Notes under the pieces: generated by a model | The model's input: the letters and a program-made list of their open reading frames with translations, nothing else | What the model was told of the DNA's origin: nothing | Database searches by the model: none | Position numbers and translations under genes: made by a program | Shown: one piece after another, positions 46,254-55,300 of the stretch | How the letters are laid out: the number at the start of each line of letters is the position of its first letter | Position numbering within the stretch: position 1 is the first letter of the stretch | NCBI GenBank assembly: GCA_014084085.1 | Contig: NPFB01000041.1 | Location: 17,728 to 81,727, forward strand | Direction: 5' to 3' | Length of the DNA stretch: 64,000 bases | Origin: Hondaea fermentalgiana | Lineage: Eukaryota; Sar; Bigyra; Thraustochytrida; Thraustochytriidae

Positions 46254-48500
46254 ATGAAGGCCGTGAGGAGGCTGTCGAAGCGGCTGTCCGTGGTGCGCAA
46301 GGATAACCTGAGCAACGATGTCGTCTCGTTTCGAGGCGTGTCCCTTGGCGTGCTCGAAGAACTGGCGCAGGCCGTGCAGGACGGGAGCGCCGCGCCCGGC
46401 GTGGAACTGTACGAATGCGTAGAGGCGCACGACAGGTTCCAGCTGGGCGACAGCGTGCAGCTCGTGGACAAAGCGCCCCAGCAGCCCAGCTCACTCCTGT
46501 CCTTGATCAGCGAGAAGCAGTACGCCGGGCGGTGGCGCGCACCGGAAGGCGTCGTCCAGGACGTGCTCTTCCTGCCAAGCAAATTCAAACGCAAGGAACG
46601 CAAAGAGTGGAACATGCACGACGTGACCGTCTTCGTGCTCATGGTGAGAACCCAGGAAAATCAAGAACGCTTTGTCGACACGGTCGGCCGCGAGGGGCGT
46701 GGCTCGGCCTTTGCAGGCATTTTCGTGTCGCAGTCTCACACGAGCCGCTTTGCTGACCTCGTTCACGCTTTGCATAGGTACTTTGAAGACAAAGGCATTG
46801 CGCCCCGAAGTCGTTTCGTCTGGCTCGACATTTGCAGCGCCAACCAACACGTGCTGCACAACGACAAAGCAGGGCCGGACAACAAGCTTCACTTCTTACT
46901 CGAATCCTCGCTGCGCCGCGGCATCGACCGCTTCGACGATCGCGTGGTCTTCTTTGACCGATGGGACCGCCCGACACCGCTCTCGCGTGCGTGGTGTGTC
47001 TGGGAAATGCACATTATGCGGAGCAAAGCCGGCGGCACAGGGGCCATCAATATTATTGTTCCGCCCGCACTCGAGCGAAAGCTGCCAGACATGATGTTGG
47101 ACGATGTAGCGCAGGTCCGCGCGCCGTACGCATCCTTTGACTCGCGTGCTGCGGCTGCAATGAACGAGCGCGACCACGAGATGATCCATGCCATCTTTCG
47201 CGACTCTGCCGGAGGTTACGTCGCCATCAACGGGGCCATTCTCGGCGGTGTTCGCGTGGCTGCGCTCGACACCATTCGACGCGCCGTGCAGCGGAGCGTG
47301 CAGAACGACAACCTCGGCGCGGACAGCCCAGAGGCGGCCGCCCTCCTCACGCGGCTCGGCGTCTTGCTCACGGAGGAGCAGCTCTACGACGCTGCCGTCG
47401 ATGCGCTCCGTAGCGCGCTGAGCACATTGCGTAGCGTCTATGGTCCCGACGACATGCGTGTGGCCCAAGTGCTTGGGTATCTGGGCAATGCGCTCGCCGA
47501 CCAGGGCAAGCCAAGCGAGGCCTTCAAGGCGCTCACTTGCTACGAAGAAGAGCTCGCCATTACGCGAAAGGCTTTGCCGGAAAACCACCCGGATATCGCC
47601 ACTGTTCTCAATAATCTCGCCTGTCTTCTCGAGGATGTGGAGCGCTATGACGAGGCTCTCGAGGCGTACCTCGAGGCACTCAGTATTTGGCGCCAGCAGC
47701 CCGATGCGGAAAGCTCCGAGGAGGAAGCCATTGTGCTTCTTAACATTGGTTCGCTCTACTTTCAAAAGGGCCAGCTCGAAAAGGCGTCACAGTACACGTC
47801 CGAGTCCATTGACCTCTTCAAGGCTATCGACGCTTCACACGAGCGCCTTCCCGAGGTGTACACGAACTTGGCAGTCATTTTCCACTCAGAGGGCAAAATC
47901 GAGGCCGCCATGGACCAAATGCGAAGCGCAGAATCTGTCGCATCGGACCCTGACATGCAGGCCGATGTGCAATTACTCATGGCGAACATGCTCGACGACG
48001 ATGGAAAGATCGATGATGCGCTCACTCTGTACAAGGCGGCGTACGCGACACTCGTCGAGCACTACGGCGCGCGCCACACCCGCTGTGCCGACGTCCTGAA
48101 CTTCATGGGAGCCTTGTGCCAGACGAAGGGCAAGTTCGCCGATGCGCTTTCGCACTTTGAGAACGCTCTGTCGATTCGAATGGAGCTTCTTGGCGAGAAG
48201 CACCCAGAAACGGCGCAGACGTTGTTTAACATGGCGCAGAGTCTCGAGAGCCAGGGGCACATTGATCAGGCTCTCGAACGGAGCAAAGATGCTCTCGATG
48301 CTTTCCGCTCCGCATATGGGTCTGATCATCCCGACACTAAAGATGCCAAGAGGCAGTACGATCGTCTTGAGCGCATTGCGCGCGAACTGGGTCATCGACC
48401 TTCAGCTCCGCAGCTCGGCAGCATGGCAGGTCGTCGGCGCCCGCGGCCACCCGCGGGTGCCCGCAGATCGCGCCGCGAGCTTCTTGCCGTCAACACATGA
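46254..48500 (+). CDS. TIR-like domain fused to TPR repeats (candidate STAND/NLR-like sensor or effector)
   Basis: 748 residues, single exon, from the ATG at 46254. Residues about 90-330 form a globular domain with hallmarks of a TIR-like family seen in protist TPR proteins: a first strand FVSQSH (157-162), a strand FVWLDICSANQH (188-199), VVFFDRWDRPTPLSRAWCVWEMH (about 230-253) and INIIVPPALE. Residues about 375-710 contain eight or so kinesin-light-chain-type TPRs (for example ERYDEALEAYLEALSIW and GKFADALSHFENALSIRMELLGEKHPETAQTLFNMA). There is no recognisable nucleotide-binding domain between them, so it is not a full NLR. The C-terminal 40 residues are Arg/Pro-rich. Function is inferred only: a TPR ligand-sensing scaffold coupled to a TIR-like module, perhaps a regulator or NAD-processing enzyme. 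Confidence 0.75.
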   Translation: MKAVRRLSKRLSVVRKDNLSNDVVSFRGVSLGVLEELAQAVQDGSAAPGVELYECVEAHDRFQLGDSVQLVDKAPQQPSSLLSLISEKQYAGRWRAPEGVVQDVLFLPSKFKRKERKEWNMHDVTVFVLMVRTQENQERFVDTVGREGRGSAFAGIFVSQSHTSRFADLVHALHRYFEDKGIAPRSRFVWLDICSANQHVLHNDKAGPDNKLHFLLESSLRRGIDRFDDRVVFFDRWDRPTPLSRAWCVWEMHIMRSKAGGTGAINIIVPPALERKLPDMMLDDVAQVRAPYASFDSRAAAAMNERDHEMIHAIFRDSAGGYVAINGAILGGVRVAALDTIRRAVQRSVQNDNLGADSPEAAALLTRLGVLLTEEQLYDAAVDALRSALSTLRSVYGPDDMRVAQVLGYLGNALADQGKPSEAFKALTCYEEELAITRKALPENHPDIATVLNNLACLLEDVERYDEALEAYLEALSIWRQQPDAESSEEEAIVLLNIGSLYFQKGQLEKASQYTSESIDLFKAIDASHERLPEVYTNLAVIFHSEGKIEAAMDQMRSAESVASDPDMQADVQLLMANMLDDDGKIDDALTLYKAAYATLVEHYGARHTRCADVLNFMGALCQTKGKFADALSHFENALSIRMELLGEKHPETAQTLFNMAQSLESQGHIDQALERSKDALDAFRSAYGSDHPDTKDAKRQYDRLERIARELGHRPSAPQLGSMAGRRRPRPPAGARRSRRELLAVNT

Positions 48501-48866
48501 ACAAATCTGAATAGGCCAAGCTCGCGGCGCCGCCTTCTACATGCACACCTACCTACAGCCATTCCGGCAAATTTTCTGAACACTGTTGTTGATTTTGATG
48601 AAGTAGTTTCTACTGTAAAAGTCCACCAAAAGAACGAACGTCACGTTTCATTTTTTTAGCAATGCCGGTCAGTTCGGTCGATTGGCTGACGACTCGGACG
48701 TGGTGGTGACTCGCACTCAGTGCTTGAGCAACCCTAGTATACGTCTTTTTTCTTCTTTCTCATTTTGGGGTCCCTCTTGCGTTGATGATGATGCGCCGCT
48801 TCCGCTCCATTTCCATAATTCTCCCTTGGGCGGAGCATTTCTTTTGGGGGGGAAATCGAGCAAAGC
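48501..48866. other. Intergenic region upstream of the AAA ATPase gene, no gene seen
   Basis: 366 bp between two plus-strand genes. It has T-rich patches near 48646-48658 and 48745-48765 and otherwise nothing recognisable. Terminator and promoter functions must both fit here. Confidence 0.5.
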
Positions 48867-51365
48867 ATGCCGCAGACTACGCTTCCTCTGCGGCCAGGCC
48901 GCGCGGACGTGACCTGCGGCCTCCGGCGCGAGGTATCACCAGTGGCTCTCGTCCGGCTGCGCGGGCACCGTAACGATGAGGCAGCGCGAAATGAGAGGCC
49001 GGGGAACGAGTCGCTCTGTCTGGTGCGTCTCGAGTCCTCTTGCGCGAGCGAGCCCGCGTGCGTGTGCGCGAGCAACGGACTCCGGGCCGTGCGAAAGATT
49101 GATACAAGTGTACTCGTGCCGGCGGACGTGGCCAATGGGTTGGCTGCAGACTTTTTCGCACAAGAGTCCCTCGTCCTCGACAACAACACTGAAGAGGACG
49201 CGACCAAAGTAGACGTGGGCTTCTATTCGGCTTACCGGCGAGCCTCACTAACACCAGGGGCATCAAGTGTAGAATTGCGTATGATTGATGCCGGCGGCTC
49301 ACCCGTACGTCTCCCACCTGCGTCCACGGTGCGTGAGCAAGTGGATCATTGGGTTCGAACGGGGATGCCTCTCTTGGAGGGATGCGTCATCAAGTCGCCC
49401 GCTGGACTCGCGCTCGATGCCGTTGTTGCGCGCACGGTGCCTTCTCAAACGCTTGTTACATGTGAGGACACGACGCGCGTCAGTTTCGACGACCGTCTCG
49501 ATCTTGCCAATGCAACGGCGCAAAGTAGCTCCCCAGACAAAACCTCCAGCGCGTGTCGCAACGACGTGAACCAACCTTCTGGCCCTTTGAAAACGCTATA
49601 CGAGCTGGTCGTGTGGCCCGTTTCTCTTGCGGGAACGTCGCCACTTGTGGACAAACTGCACAGTCCGCGCGGAATTCTTTTGCATGGCCCGCCAGGGACC
49701 GGAAAGTCACATGCAGCGGAGCAACTTGCCAAGGCGCTCATGGATCTTGCACCTTGCAAGCTCTTTGTGTTTGATCAACAAGCAAGTGCGCAAAGTTCAC
49801 CAGAGGAGGGTTTGCGCGAGATTTTCGCAAGAGCAGAGGCATTCGTCAAGCTCAAGAGCGCCCGGGCTCGGGCTCTACTTTTGGTCGACAACCTCGACAC
49901 GCTGTGTCCAGTGCGCTCACAAGAACATCAAGGAGAGGAGGCGGGTCCTGCAAGAACAGTCGCTCAGTTGCTAACGCTCATGGATGGCTTGCAAGGTGCG
50001 GACCGACGCATCGTGGTGCTTGGCGCGACGTCGAGAGCGGACGACGTCGACCCAGCGCTGCGGAGACCAGGGCGGTTTGAACGGGAGATTGCCTTTGCAC
50101 CACCCACGCTAGAAGAGCGCGAAACTTTGCTTGCGGCACTCATTCCCAAGGGGCGCGTATCGAGCGAGGACCTTGTCCAGATCTCGCGGCGCACGGTTGG
50201 CTTCACAGCCAGCGACCTCGACGCCCTTGTTACCCAGGCGGTTCTGCACCACGGACAGAGGGTCTCCTTGCGAAAAGCAACAGTAGCAGCAGGAGAAGCA
50301 GGAGCAGGAGCAGGAGAAGACGAGGAGAGTCTGGCACTCGAGGACAACGATAGTCCGGCACTCGACAACGAAGAAAGTATGGCGCTCGACAACGAAGAGT
50401 GCTTGACTCTCGACGACTTTGTAGAAGCGCTTCGCGTTGTGGGAATGACAGGTTCGCTTCTTCGCGGTGGGCGAGGAACAGGACGTGGTCCTGCGAGCGA
50501 GCCTTTGCAGAACAACAAGGAGACTGTGTTCGGGTACGCGTCCGTCAAGCTGGAGCTGGCCAAGGCGGTCGACTGGCCCGTGGAGCGCGCGGCGGCCATG
50601 AAGCGCCTCGATCTGGCCCCACCGCGCGGCATTCTCTTGTACGGCCCGCCCGGCTGCAGCAAAACAACGTTGGCGCGGTCGGTGGCGGCTCGAACGGGGC
50701 ATTCGTTCTTTGCGCTGAGCGGCGCCGACGTCTACTCGCCCTTTGTGGGCGATGCGGAGCGGACGGTGCGCGAGGTCTTTGCGCAGGCGCGCCTCGCGCG
50801 TCCCGCTGTGGTGTTCTTGGACGAGTTGGACGCCCTCGTGGGCAAGCGCGCCATGTCGAGCGGCGAGGCGGACGAGGCGGGCTCGGTGCAGTCGCGCGTG
50901 CTGTCCACGCTGCTCAACGAGATGGACGGCCTCGAGGCCGCGCGCGGTCTGCTCGTGCTGGCGGCCACGAACCGCCTCGACATGGTGGACGCGGCCCTGC
51001 GCCGCCCGGGCCGCTTCGACCGCGTCCTGCACGTCCCGCTCCCGGGCCTCGACGACCGCCGCAGCATCTTCGCGGGCTGCCTGGCCAGGCTCCCGCTCGA
51101 GCCCGCGGCGGCCTCCGCGCCGCGCCGCGCCGCCCTCGCGGACCGCCTGGCACGTGCCGCGCACGGCGGACTGGGAATCTCGGGAGCGCAAATAGATAAT
51201 CTCTGCCGCGAAGCCGCCGCGCTCGCCGTGCGCAGGGGCCTCGCGCGCGTGCCGGAGGAGCTGCTGCTGGCCGCGCTCGAGGGCGTCGCCGCGCGCTCGC
51301 AGAACGCGGACCCGGGGCCGGAGAGCGGCGGCGACGAGGACGCGGGCGAGGAGGAGGAGGAGTAG
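48867..51365 (+). CDS. Two-domain AAA ATPase of the AFG2/SPATA5L1 type, D1 Walker B altered
   Basis: 832 residues, single exon. D1: Walker A GPPGTGKS at 274-281, Walker B LLLVDNLD with Asp341-Asn342 where Asp-Glu is normal, and an arginine-finger region ALRRPGRFER. D2: Walker A GPPGCSKT at 593-600, Walker B VVFLDELD with Asp652-Glu653 intact, and ALRRPGRFDR. The GPPGCSKT form in D2 is characteristic of the SPATA5/SPATA5L1/AFG2 branch of Cdc48-like ATPases, which strip factors from pre-60S ribosomes. D2 should hydrolyse ATP while D1 may bind only. Between D1 and D2 is an acidic repeat of LALEDND-like units. The protein ends in five Glu, and the TAG stop lies within a GAG run. PanB starts 41 bp downstream on the same strand. 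Confidence 0.88.
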   Translation: MPQTTLPLRPGRADVTCGLRREVSPVALVRLRGHRNDEAARNERPGNESLCLVRLESSCASEPACVCASNGLRAVRKIDTSVLVPADVANGLAADFFAQESLVLDNNTEEDATKVDVGFYSAYRRASLTPGASSVELRMIDAGGSPVRLPPASTVREQVDHWVRTGMPLLEGCVIKSPAGLALDAVVARTVPSQTLVTCEDTTRVSFDDRLDLANATAQSSSPDKTSSACRNDVNQPSGPLKTLYELVVWPVSLAGTSPLVDKLHSPRGILLHGPPGTGKSHAAEQLAKALMDLAPCKLFVFDQQASAQSSPEEGLREIFARAEAFVKLKSARARALLLVDNLDTLCPVRSQEHQGEEAGPARTVAQLLTLMDGLQGADRRIVVLGATSRADDVDPALRRPGRFEREIAFAPPTLEERETLLAALIPKGRVSSEDLVQISRRTVGFTASDLDALVTQAVLHHGQRVSLRKATVAAGEAGAGAGEDEESLALEDNDSPALDNEESMALDNEECLTLDDFVEALRVVGMTGSLLRGGRGTGRGPASEPLQNNKETVFGYASVKLELAKAVDWPVERAAAMKRLDLAPPRGILLYGPPGCSKTTLARSVAARTGHSFFALSGADVYSPFVGDAERTVREVFAQARLARPAVVFLDELDALVGKRAMSSGEADEAGSVQSRVLSTLLNEMDGLEAARGLLVLAATNRLDMVDAALRRPGRFDRVLHVPLPGLDDRRSIFAGCLARLPLEPAAASAPRRAALADRLARAAHGGLGISGAQIDNLCREAAALAVRRGLARVPEELLLAALEGVAARSQNADPGPESGGDEDAGEEEEE

Positions 51366-51406
51366 GAGGAGGAGCGCGGCGCGCGAGGAGAGCGACGACG
51401 AGGACG
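51366..51406. other. 41-bp spacer between two same-strand genes
   Basis: The stop codon of the AAA ATPase and the ATG of PanB are only 41 bp apart. The spacer is GAG/GAC-rich, like the end of the ATPase gene, and contains no obvious room for a separate terminator and promoter. Confidence 0.9.
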
Positions 51407-52540
51407 ATGAACAGCGCGAGGTCAAGAGTGGCCCTGGGCGCACGGCTCGTTCGCGAGCACGGGAAGGAGATCTCACCGGCACGGGCGGCGGCGGCGGCGA
51501 CGGCGGGGAGACGGTGGGCGTCGACGGAGGCGCCCAAGACGTCGGCGGCCTCGTCCGGCCCGCGCATTACAGCGGCTCCGGCGCCGCCGCACAAGAATAT
51601 TACCTTGCATTCGCTGGCGACCAAGGTGCGAAAGGGACAGCCCATTAGCATGGTCACCGCGTACGACTACCCGAGTGCTGTGCACGTGGACAAGGCTGGC
51701 ATCGATATTCTGCTGGTGGGTGACTCGCTTGGCATGGTGGAGCTCGGATTCGACACGACGCTTCCCGTGACACTTGATGATATGATTCATCACGGCAAGG
51801 CCGTGGCCCGCGGATGCCGCCGGCCGCTGCTGGTGATCGACCTGCCCTTTGGCACCTTTGAGACCTCGCCCCAGCAGGCTGCGCAGAGCGCAATTCGCGT
51901 CATGAAGGAGACGAATTTCGATGCCGTCAAGGTCGAGGGCGGCCGGCAGCGTCTTCCCAATATTGAGGCGATTCTCGACTGCGGCATTGCGTGCATGGGT
52001 CACATTGGACTCACGCCGCAGAGTTACTCGAGCCTTGGTGGCTTCAAGGCCCAGGGACGCACCGCAGCTGCTGCCTATGAGCTCATCAAGGATGCCGAGG
52101 CGCTGCAAGAAACGGGTTGCTTTGCCCTGGTGATCGAGTGCGTGCCGGCTGCCGTTGCCGACCAGGTCGCCAAGGCCGTCGACATTCCCGTCATTGGCAT
52201 TGGTGCTGGGCCGCATACCGACGGTCAGGTCTTGGTTTTTCACGATATGCTCGGCATGATGCAGCACTATCACCATGCCGAGTTCACGCCTCTTTTTTGC
52301 AAGCAGTATGCAACTGTTGGTCACACCATTCAGAATGGTCTTGCTGATTACAAGCGCGATGTTGAGGAGCGTCGTTTCCCGAGCATGGAGTACTCGCCGT
52401 ACAAGATTTCGGATGCCGAGCTCGCCACTTTTATGGATATGGTGGCTTCTCACAACGAGACAAAGCAGCGTCTTGCAAGCGACGGCCAAGTCAAGTCGGC
52501 AGCTGACGATATCGACAACGAGAACATCAAAGTCTACTAG
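51407..52540 (+). CDS. panB: Ketopantoate hydroxymethyltransferase (PanB), mitochondrial
   Basis: 377 residues. The enzyme transfers a hydroxymethyl group from methylene-tetrahydrofolate to 2-oxoisovalerate, the first committed step to pantothenate and CoA. Residues 1-45 are a mitochondrial-type presequence rich in Arg/Ala with a cleavage-like RRWAS. The core is textbook PanB: MVTAYDYPSAVHVDKAGIDILLVGDSLGMV with metal-binding Asp residues, DMIHHGKAVARG, DLPFGTFETS, AVKVEGG, HIGLTPQS, and IGIGAGPHTDGQVLVFHDMLG. It should be active. Plants and fungi also keep PanB in mitochondria. Pantothenate supply would support the heavy acyl-CoA use suggested by other genes here. It lies only 41 bp after the AAA ATPase stop. 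Confidence 0.95.
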   Translation: MNSARSRVALGARLVREHGKEISPARAAAAATAGRRWASTEAPKTSAASSGPRITAAPAPPHKNITLHSLATKVRKGQPISMVTAYDYPSAVHVDKAGIDILLVGDSLGMVELGFDTTLPVTLDDMIHHGKAVARGCRRPLLVIDLPFGTFETSPQQAAQSAIRVMKETNFDAVKVEGGRQRLPNIEAILDCGIACMGHIGLTPQSYSSLGGFKAQGRTAAAAYELIKDAEALQETGCFALVIECVPAAVADQVAKAVDIPVIGIGAGPHTDGQVLVFHDMLGMMQHYHHAEFTPLFCKQYATVGHTIQNGLADYKRDVEERRFPSMEYSPYKISDAELATFMDMVASHNETKQRLASDGQVKSAADDIDNENIKVY

Positions 52541-52787
52541 ACTGAGCTGCTCCTCCCCTTTCTTCCTCTTTCTTTATCCGACTCTGCTAGAGAGCCACGG
52601 TCTATGATTCACAGTCAATCATCTTTTTTATTTTATTCCCTTTCTTTTCTTTTCTTTTCTTCCCTTTCCACACCTGCGAAGCTCATCCAATGAGCGCCGC
52701 TGTGCGGTCGTAAAATAGGCTCAGTAGATTGGTTCAGCTTTGGTCCTGTCCTGTACATGACTCACCCACTTTGATGCTCATGCATCC

Positions 52788-53321
52788 TCATTCCTTGCCA
52801 GTCTCGTGTGATTTGCCATTGTTGGTTTCGGTCTCCTCCTCTTCGTCATCGTCATCGTCATCGTCTTCGTCTTCGTCATCGTCATCATCATCTTCGTCGT
52901 CGTCATCGTCATCTTCATCTTCGTCTTCTTCCTCGTCTTCATCTTCATCTTCAAGGCGTCGCCGCTTGGCTTCCTCCTCGGCAAGCTCGACAATTGCCCG
53001 CTGCGTGCGACGTGCAAGTTTCGCGAGAGGTTTGGCAGCATCTCTTTTCAGGTCCCAGTTGATTTTCCTTGGCGTGACTGTCGCGTCCGTCGCAGCACCT
53101 TTCCGCGCAGTCTCGGCGGCTCGAGCCTCAAGCTCCTTGACGCGTGCCTCCGTCGCCTCGAGAAGCTTTCCGCTGGCCTTGGCGGTGGTGGTGGCGGTCT
53201 TGGTGCCTGCATCTTCACCAGCAGCATCAGTGGCTCCAACGCTGCCGCCACGCGCGGCGAGAGTGGAGTCGGAGGGCACGTAGTTGCGGAAGCGCAACTT
53301 GCGCCCGCCCGTTTGTGCCAT
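52788..53321 (-). CDS. CCDC12: CCDC12/Cwf18 splicing factor with extended acidic tail
   Basis: 177 residues from the ATG at 53321; the frame upstream has only a GTG and another-frame ATG. CCDC12 (fission yeast Cwf18) is a small protein of the activated and catalytic spliceosome. Both signature segments are present: LRFRNYVPSD at about residues 9-18 and INWDLKRDAAKPLAKLARRTQRAIVELAEEEAKRR at about 90-125. The remaining C-terminus, about 45 residues, is an almost pure Asp/Glu tract encoded by GAT/GAC/GAA triplets, longer than in animal CCDC12. It is convergent with PanB, 247 bp apart. Confidence 0.9.
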   Translation of the reverse strand: MAQTGGRKLRFRNYVPSDSTLAARGGSVGATDAAGEDAGTKTATTTAKASGKLLEATEARVKELEARAAETARKGAATDATVTPRKINWDLKRDAAKPLAKLARRTQRAIVELAEEEAKRRRLEDEDEDEEEDEDEDDDDDDEDDDDDDEDEDDDDDDDEEEETETNNGKSHETGKE

Positions 53322-54451
53322 GACCTCCGCCTGCGCGTGGAGCGAGCGCGTGTGCGGCGGCGGCTTGGGGTCCGCAGCTCGACCCTTTTTCCGGTCTGTT
53401 TCATTCACTCGGTTTTCTGAAGTATTTATCGAGTATTTTCATTGTTAGCAAGTTTGCAAAGGGGCGATTTGTAGAGCAAGTTTTAAAGACTTTGAGGACC
53501 AAGCCGACCGCCTTCGACTTTCTTCGTTACAAAGTTGGTCGCTGCACATTCGCATAAACTTGCAGGACGTCTTGTTGTGCTTCATAACAAAGAAATAATA
53601 CGTAAACAAGTGGTGAGAGTAAAGAAGACGATTAGCCACCCATCACGATACCTTTTTCTCATGCCGAGATGAGAGACGATTGATTGACGAAAACAACGAA
53701 CATGTTTGCTTTGCGAATACTATGGCCCTCATGTACATCGCATTCTCTTTCGACGATGCGACGTGGTTAAATTCCTTGAGGCCACCCTGGCGTTTTCGTT
53801 CATTTTCAAAACTTTAACGGCAAGGGAGAGAAAATCGCTGTCCATTCATGTATGTATCAAATAAAAGGATCTTTGCATCGCTCTTCACCCAGAGCATCAT
53901 GAGCAAAAGAACTTCATAGTCCCCGTATACATACTTATTCTGGTCCAGCATGTCCAGTACGTAATGTCCAGACGAGCCCATTTTGGTCCGGCCGTCTATC
54001 TTTTACCCTCGTGTACCGTACTTTGATCGCAGGGGTTCCAGCAGCGTGGAAGCACGCAGCCCCCTCCAACTGGCGAACGCAGTACTTCTCCCCGTCCTCG
54101 ATATCGTACTTCTTGATCCGCAGCATGCCGCTCACAACTTGGATTGGATCGACAGCGAATGAATGCCTTCGCTTCGAAAGCACCGGCACTTTCCCCTCAC
54201 CAAGACGGCGCTCCAAGGAGAGAGGATAGATAGGAGAAAGCAATCCGGTTTTTCTCGCGGGGCTCACGGGGCGCGGGCGCGAGGTCGCGCGCGTGCATGA
54301 GGCCTCGCGGCGGAGCAGGGGTGGCTCGTGCTTGCGCTCGCGCTCGTACGTGCGCTGGGGCCGTCGCCCCGAAGGCCTCGACAGCGGGGCCGAGAAACGC
54401 GTGCGAGTCTGAGAGGCCGTCGGGCGACGTCTTGCACGTGCGCAGGCGGAG
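53322..54451. other. Divergent region between CCDC12 and the epoxide-hydrolase-like gene
   Basis: 1130 bp. 53430-54200 is AT-richer than other upstream regions and has short coding-like stretches: a plus-strand frame ending in TAA at about 53556, and a minus-strand frame at 53935-54126 (63 codons from an ATG) with balanced composition and the segment MLRIKKYDIEDGEKY. Opposite-strand frames are equally open, so neither is accepted as a gene. 54230-54450 is GC-rich and probably the hydrolase promoter. Confidence 0.4.
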
Positions 54452-55300
54452 ATGGAGGTCGAGGTTAGCGGGCGCGCGGATGGACCGCTAATGGTCTTCG
54501 TGCACGGGTGGCCCGATGACCCGCACGTGTGGACAGGGCAGACCAAGCACTTTAGAAAGACCCACCGCTGCGCGACGGTGTCTCTGCCCGGATTTGGGCA
54601 CAAGCGTCTGACGGACCCCGCTGGGTACAACTTTGACCAGCTCGCAAGAATGCTTGCGCAGACCGTCGAGGGGCTGCAGCGGGGCGAATCTGACCGTGCC
54701 GTGCTCGTGCTGCACGACTGGGGGTGCGTCATTGGCTTCACGGCGCAAGACCTCTATCCTGAGCTCTTTGCTGGGGTCATTGCCTTTGACGTGGGCCCAC
54801 CAACGCTGGACATGCCGCGCTTTCGAGACGCCCCAGCCCTCTTTACAATAGGTATGATATATCAGTACGTGCTCATCTGGGCGTACTTGCTCTTTCGCGC
54901 CTCGCCGCATGGCGTTGGCGAGCGGATCGGCAATTGGCTCTCGCGCTCTGTAGCGCGTCGCCTCGGTGCTCCTAATCCGGAGCAGGCTTTGGCCATGAGC
55001 AACTATCCATACTATTACTTTCACACGAACTTTTTAACCGAGCTGTTCGGGGGTGCAGGCCGAATTGCACGATACGGGAAAAAGCCCAGTTCGCCCCAGA
55101 CGGCTCCAACACTCTATATCTATGGTGTGCAAAAATCCGTCATGTTGCATTCAGCTCGCTGGGTCCAGACGCTCAAGGATAGTCCTGACTGTCACGTAAT
55201 TCCAGTCAAATGCGGTCATTGGATCATGTGCGAGGTTCCGGCCGAGGAAATCAATCGCAAAATGTCGAACTTCATCGACCTTAACATTCCAAGTCATTGA
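54452..55300 (+). CDS. Epoxide-hydrolase/dehalogenase-like alpha/beta hydrolase
   Basis: 282 residues, single exon. The oxyanion segment HGWP is at 19-22. The nucleophile elbow LVLHDWGCVIG has Asp89 in the HDWG form used by epoxide hydrolases and haloalkane dehalogenases rather than Ser. The C-terminal KCGHWIMCEVPAEE segment supplies the catalytic His near residue 255 and the usual amphipathic end (EEINRKMSNFI). The cap region, about 120-190, is aromatic-rich (YQYVLIWAYLLF) and may touch membranes. Expected chemistry is opening of epoxides or related hydrolysis through an aspartyl ester. The two cap Tyr residues that define epoxide hydrolase could not be assigned with certainty. No targeting peptide is seen. 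Confidence 0.85.
   Translation: MEVEVSGRADGPLMVFVHGWPDDPHVWTGQTKHFRKTHRCATVSLPGFGHKRLTDPAGYNFDQLARMLAQTVEGLQRGESDRAVLVLHDWGCVIGFTAQDLYPELFAGVIAFDVGPPTLDMPRFRDAPALFTIGMIYQYVLIWAYLLFRASPHGVGERIGNWLSRSVARRLGAPNPEQALAMSNYPYYYFHTNFLTELFGGAGRIARYGKKPSSPQTAPTLYIYGVQKSVMLHSARWVQTLKDSPDCHVIPVKCGHWIMCEVPAEEINRKMSNFIDLNIPSH

Noticed and set aside
53402..53556. Plus-strand frame of about 50 codons ending in TAA upstream of CCDC12
   Set aside because: No start codon, no conserved feature, and the other strand is equally open; likely chance in AT-richer DNA.
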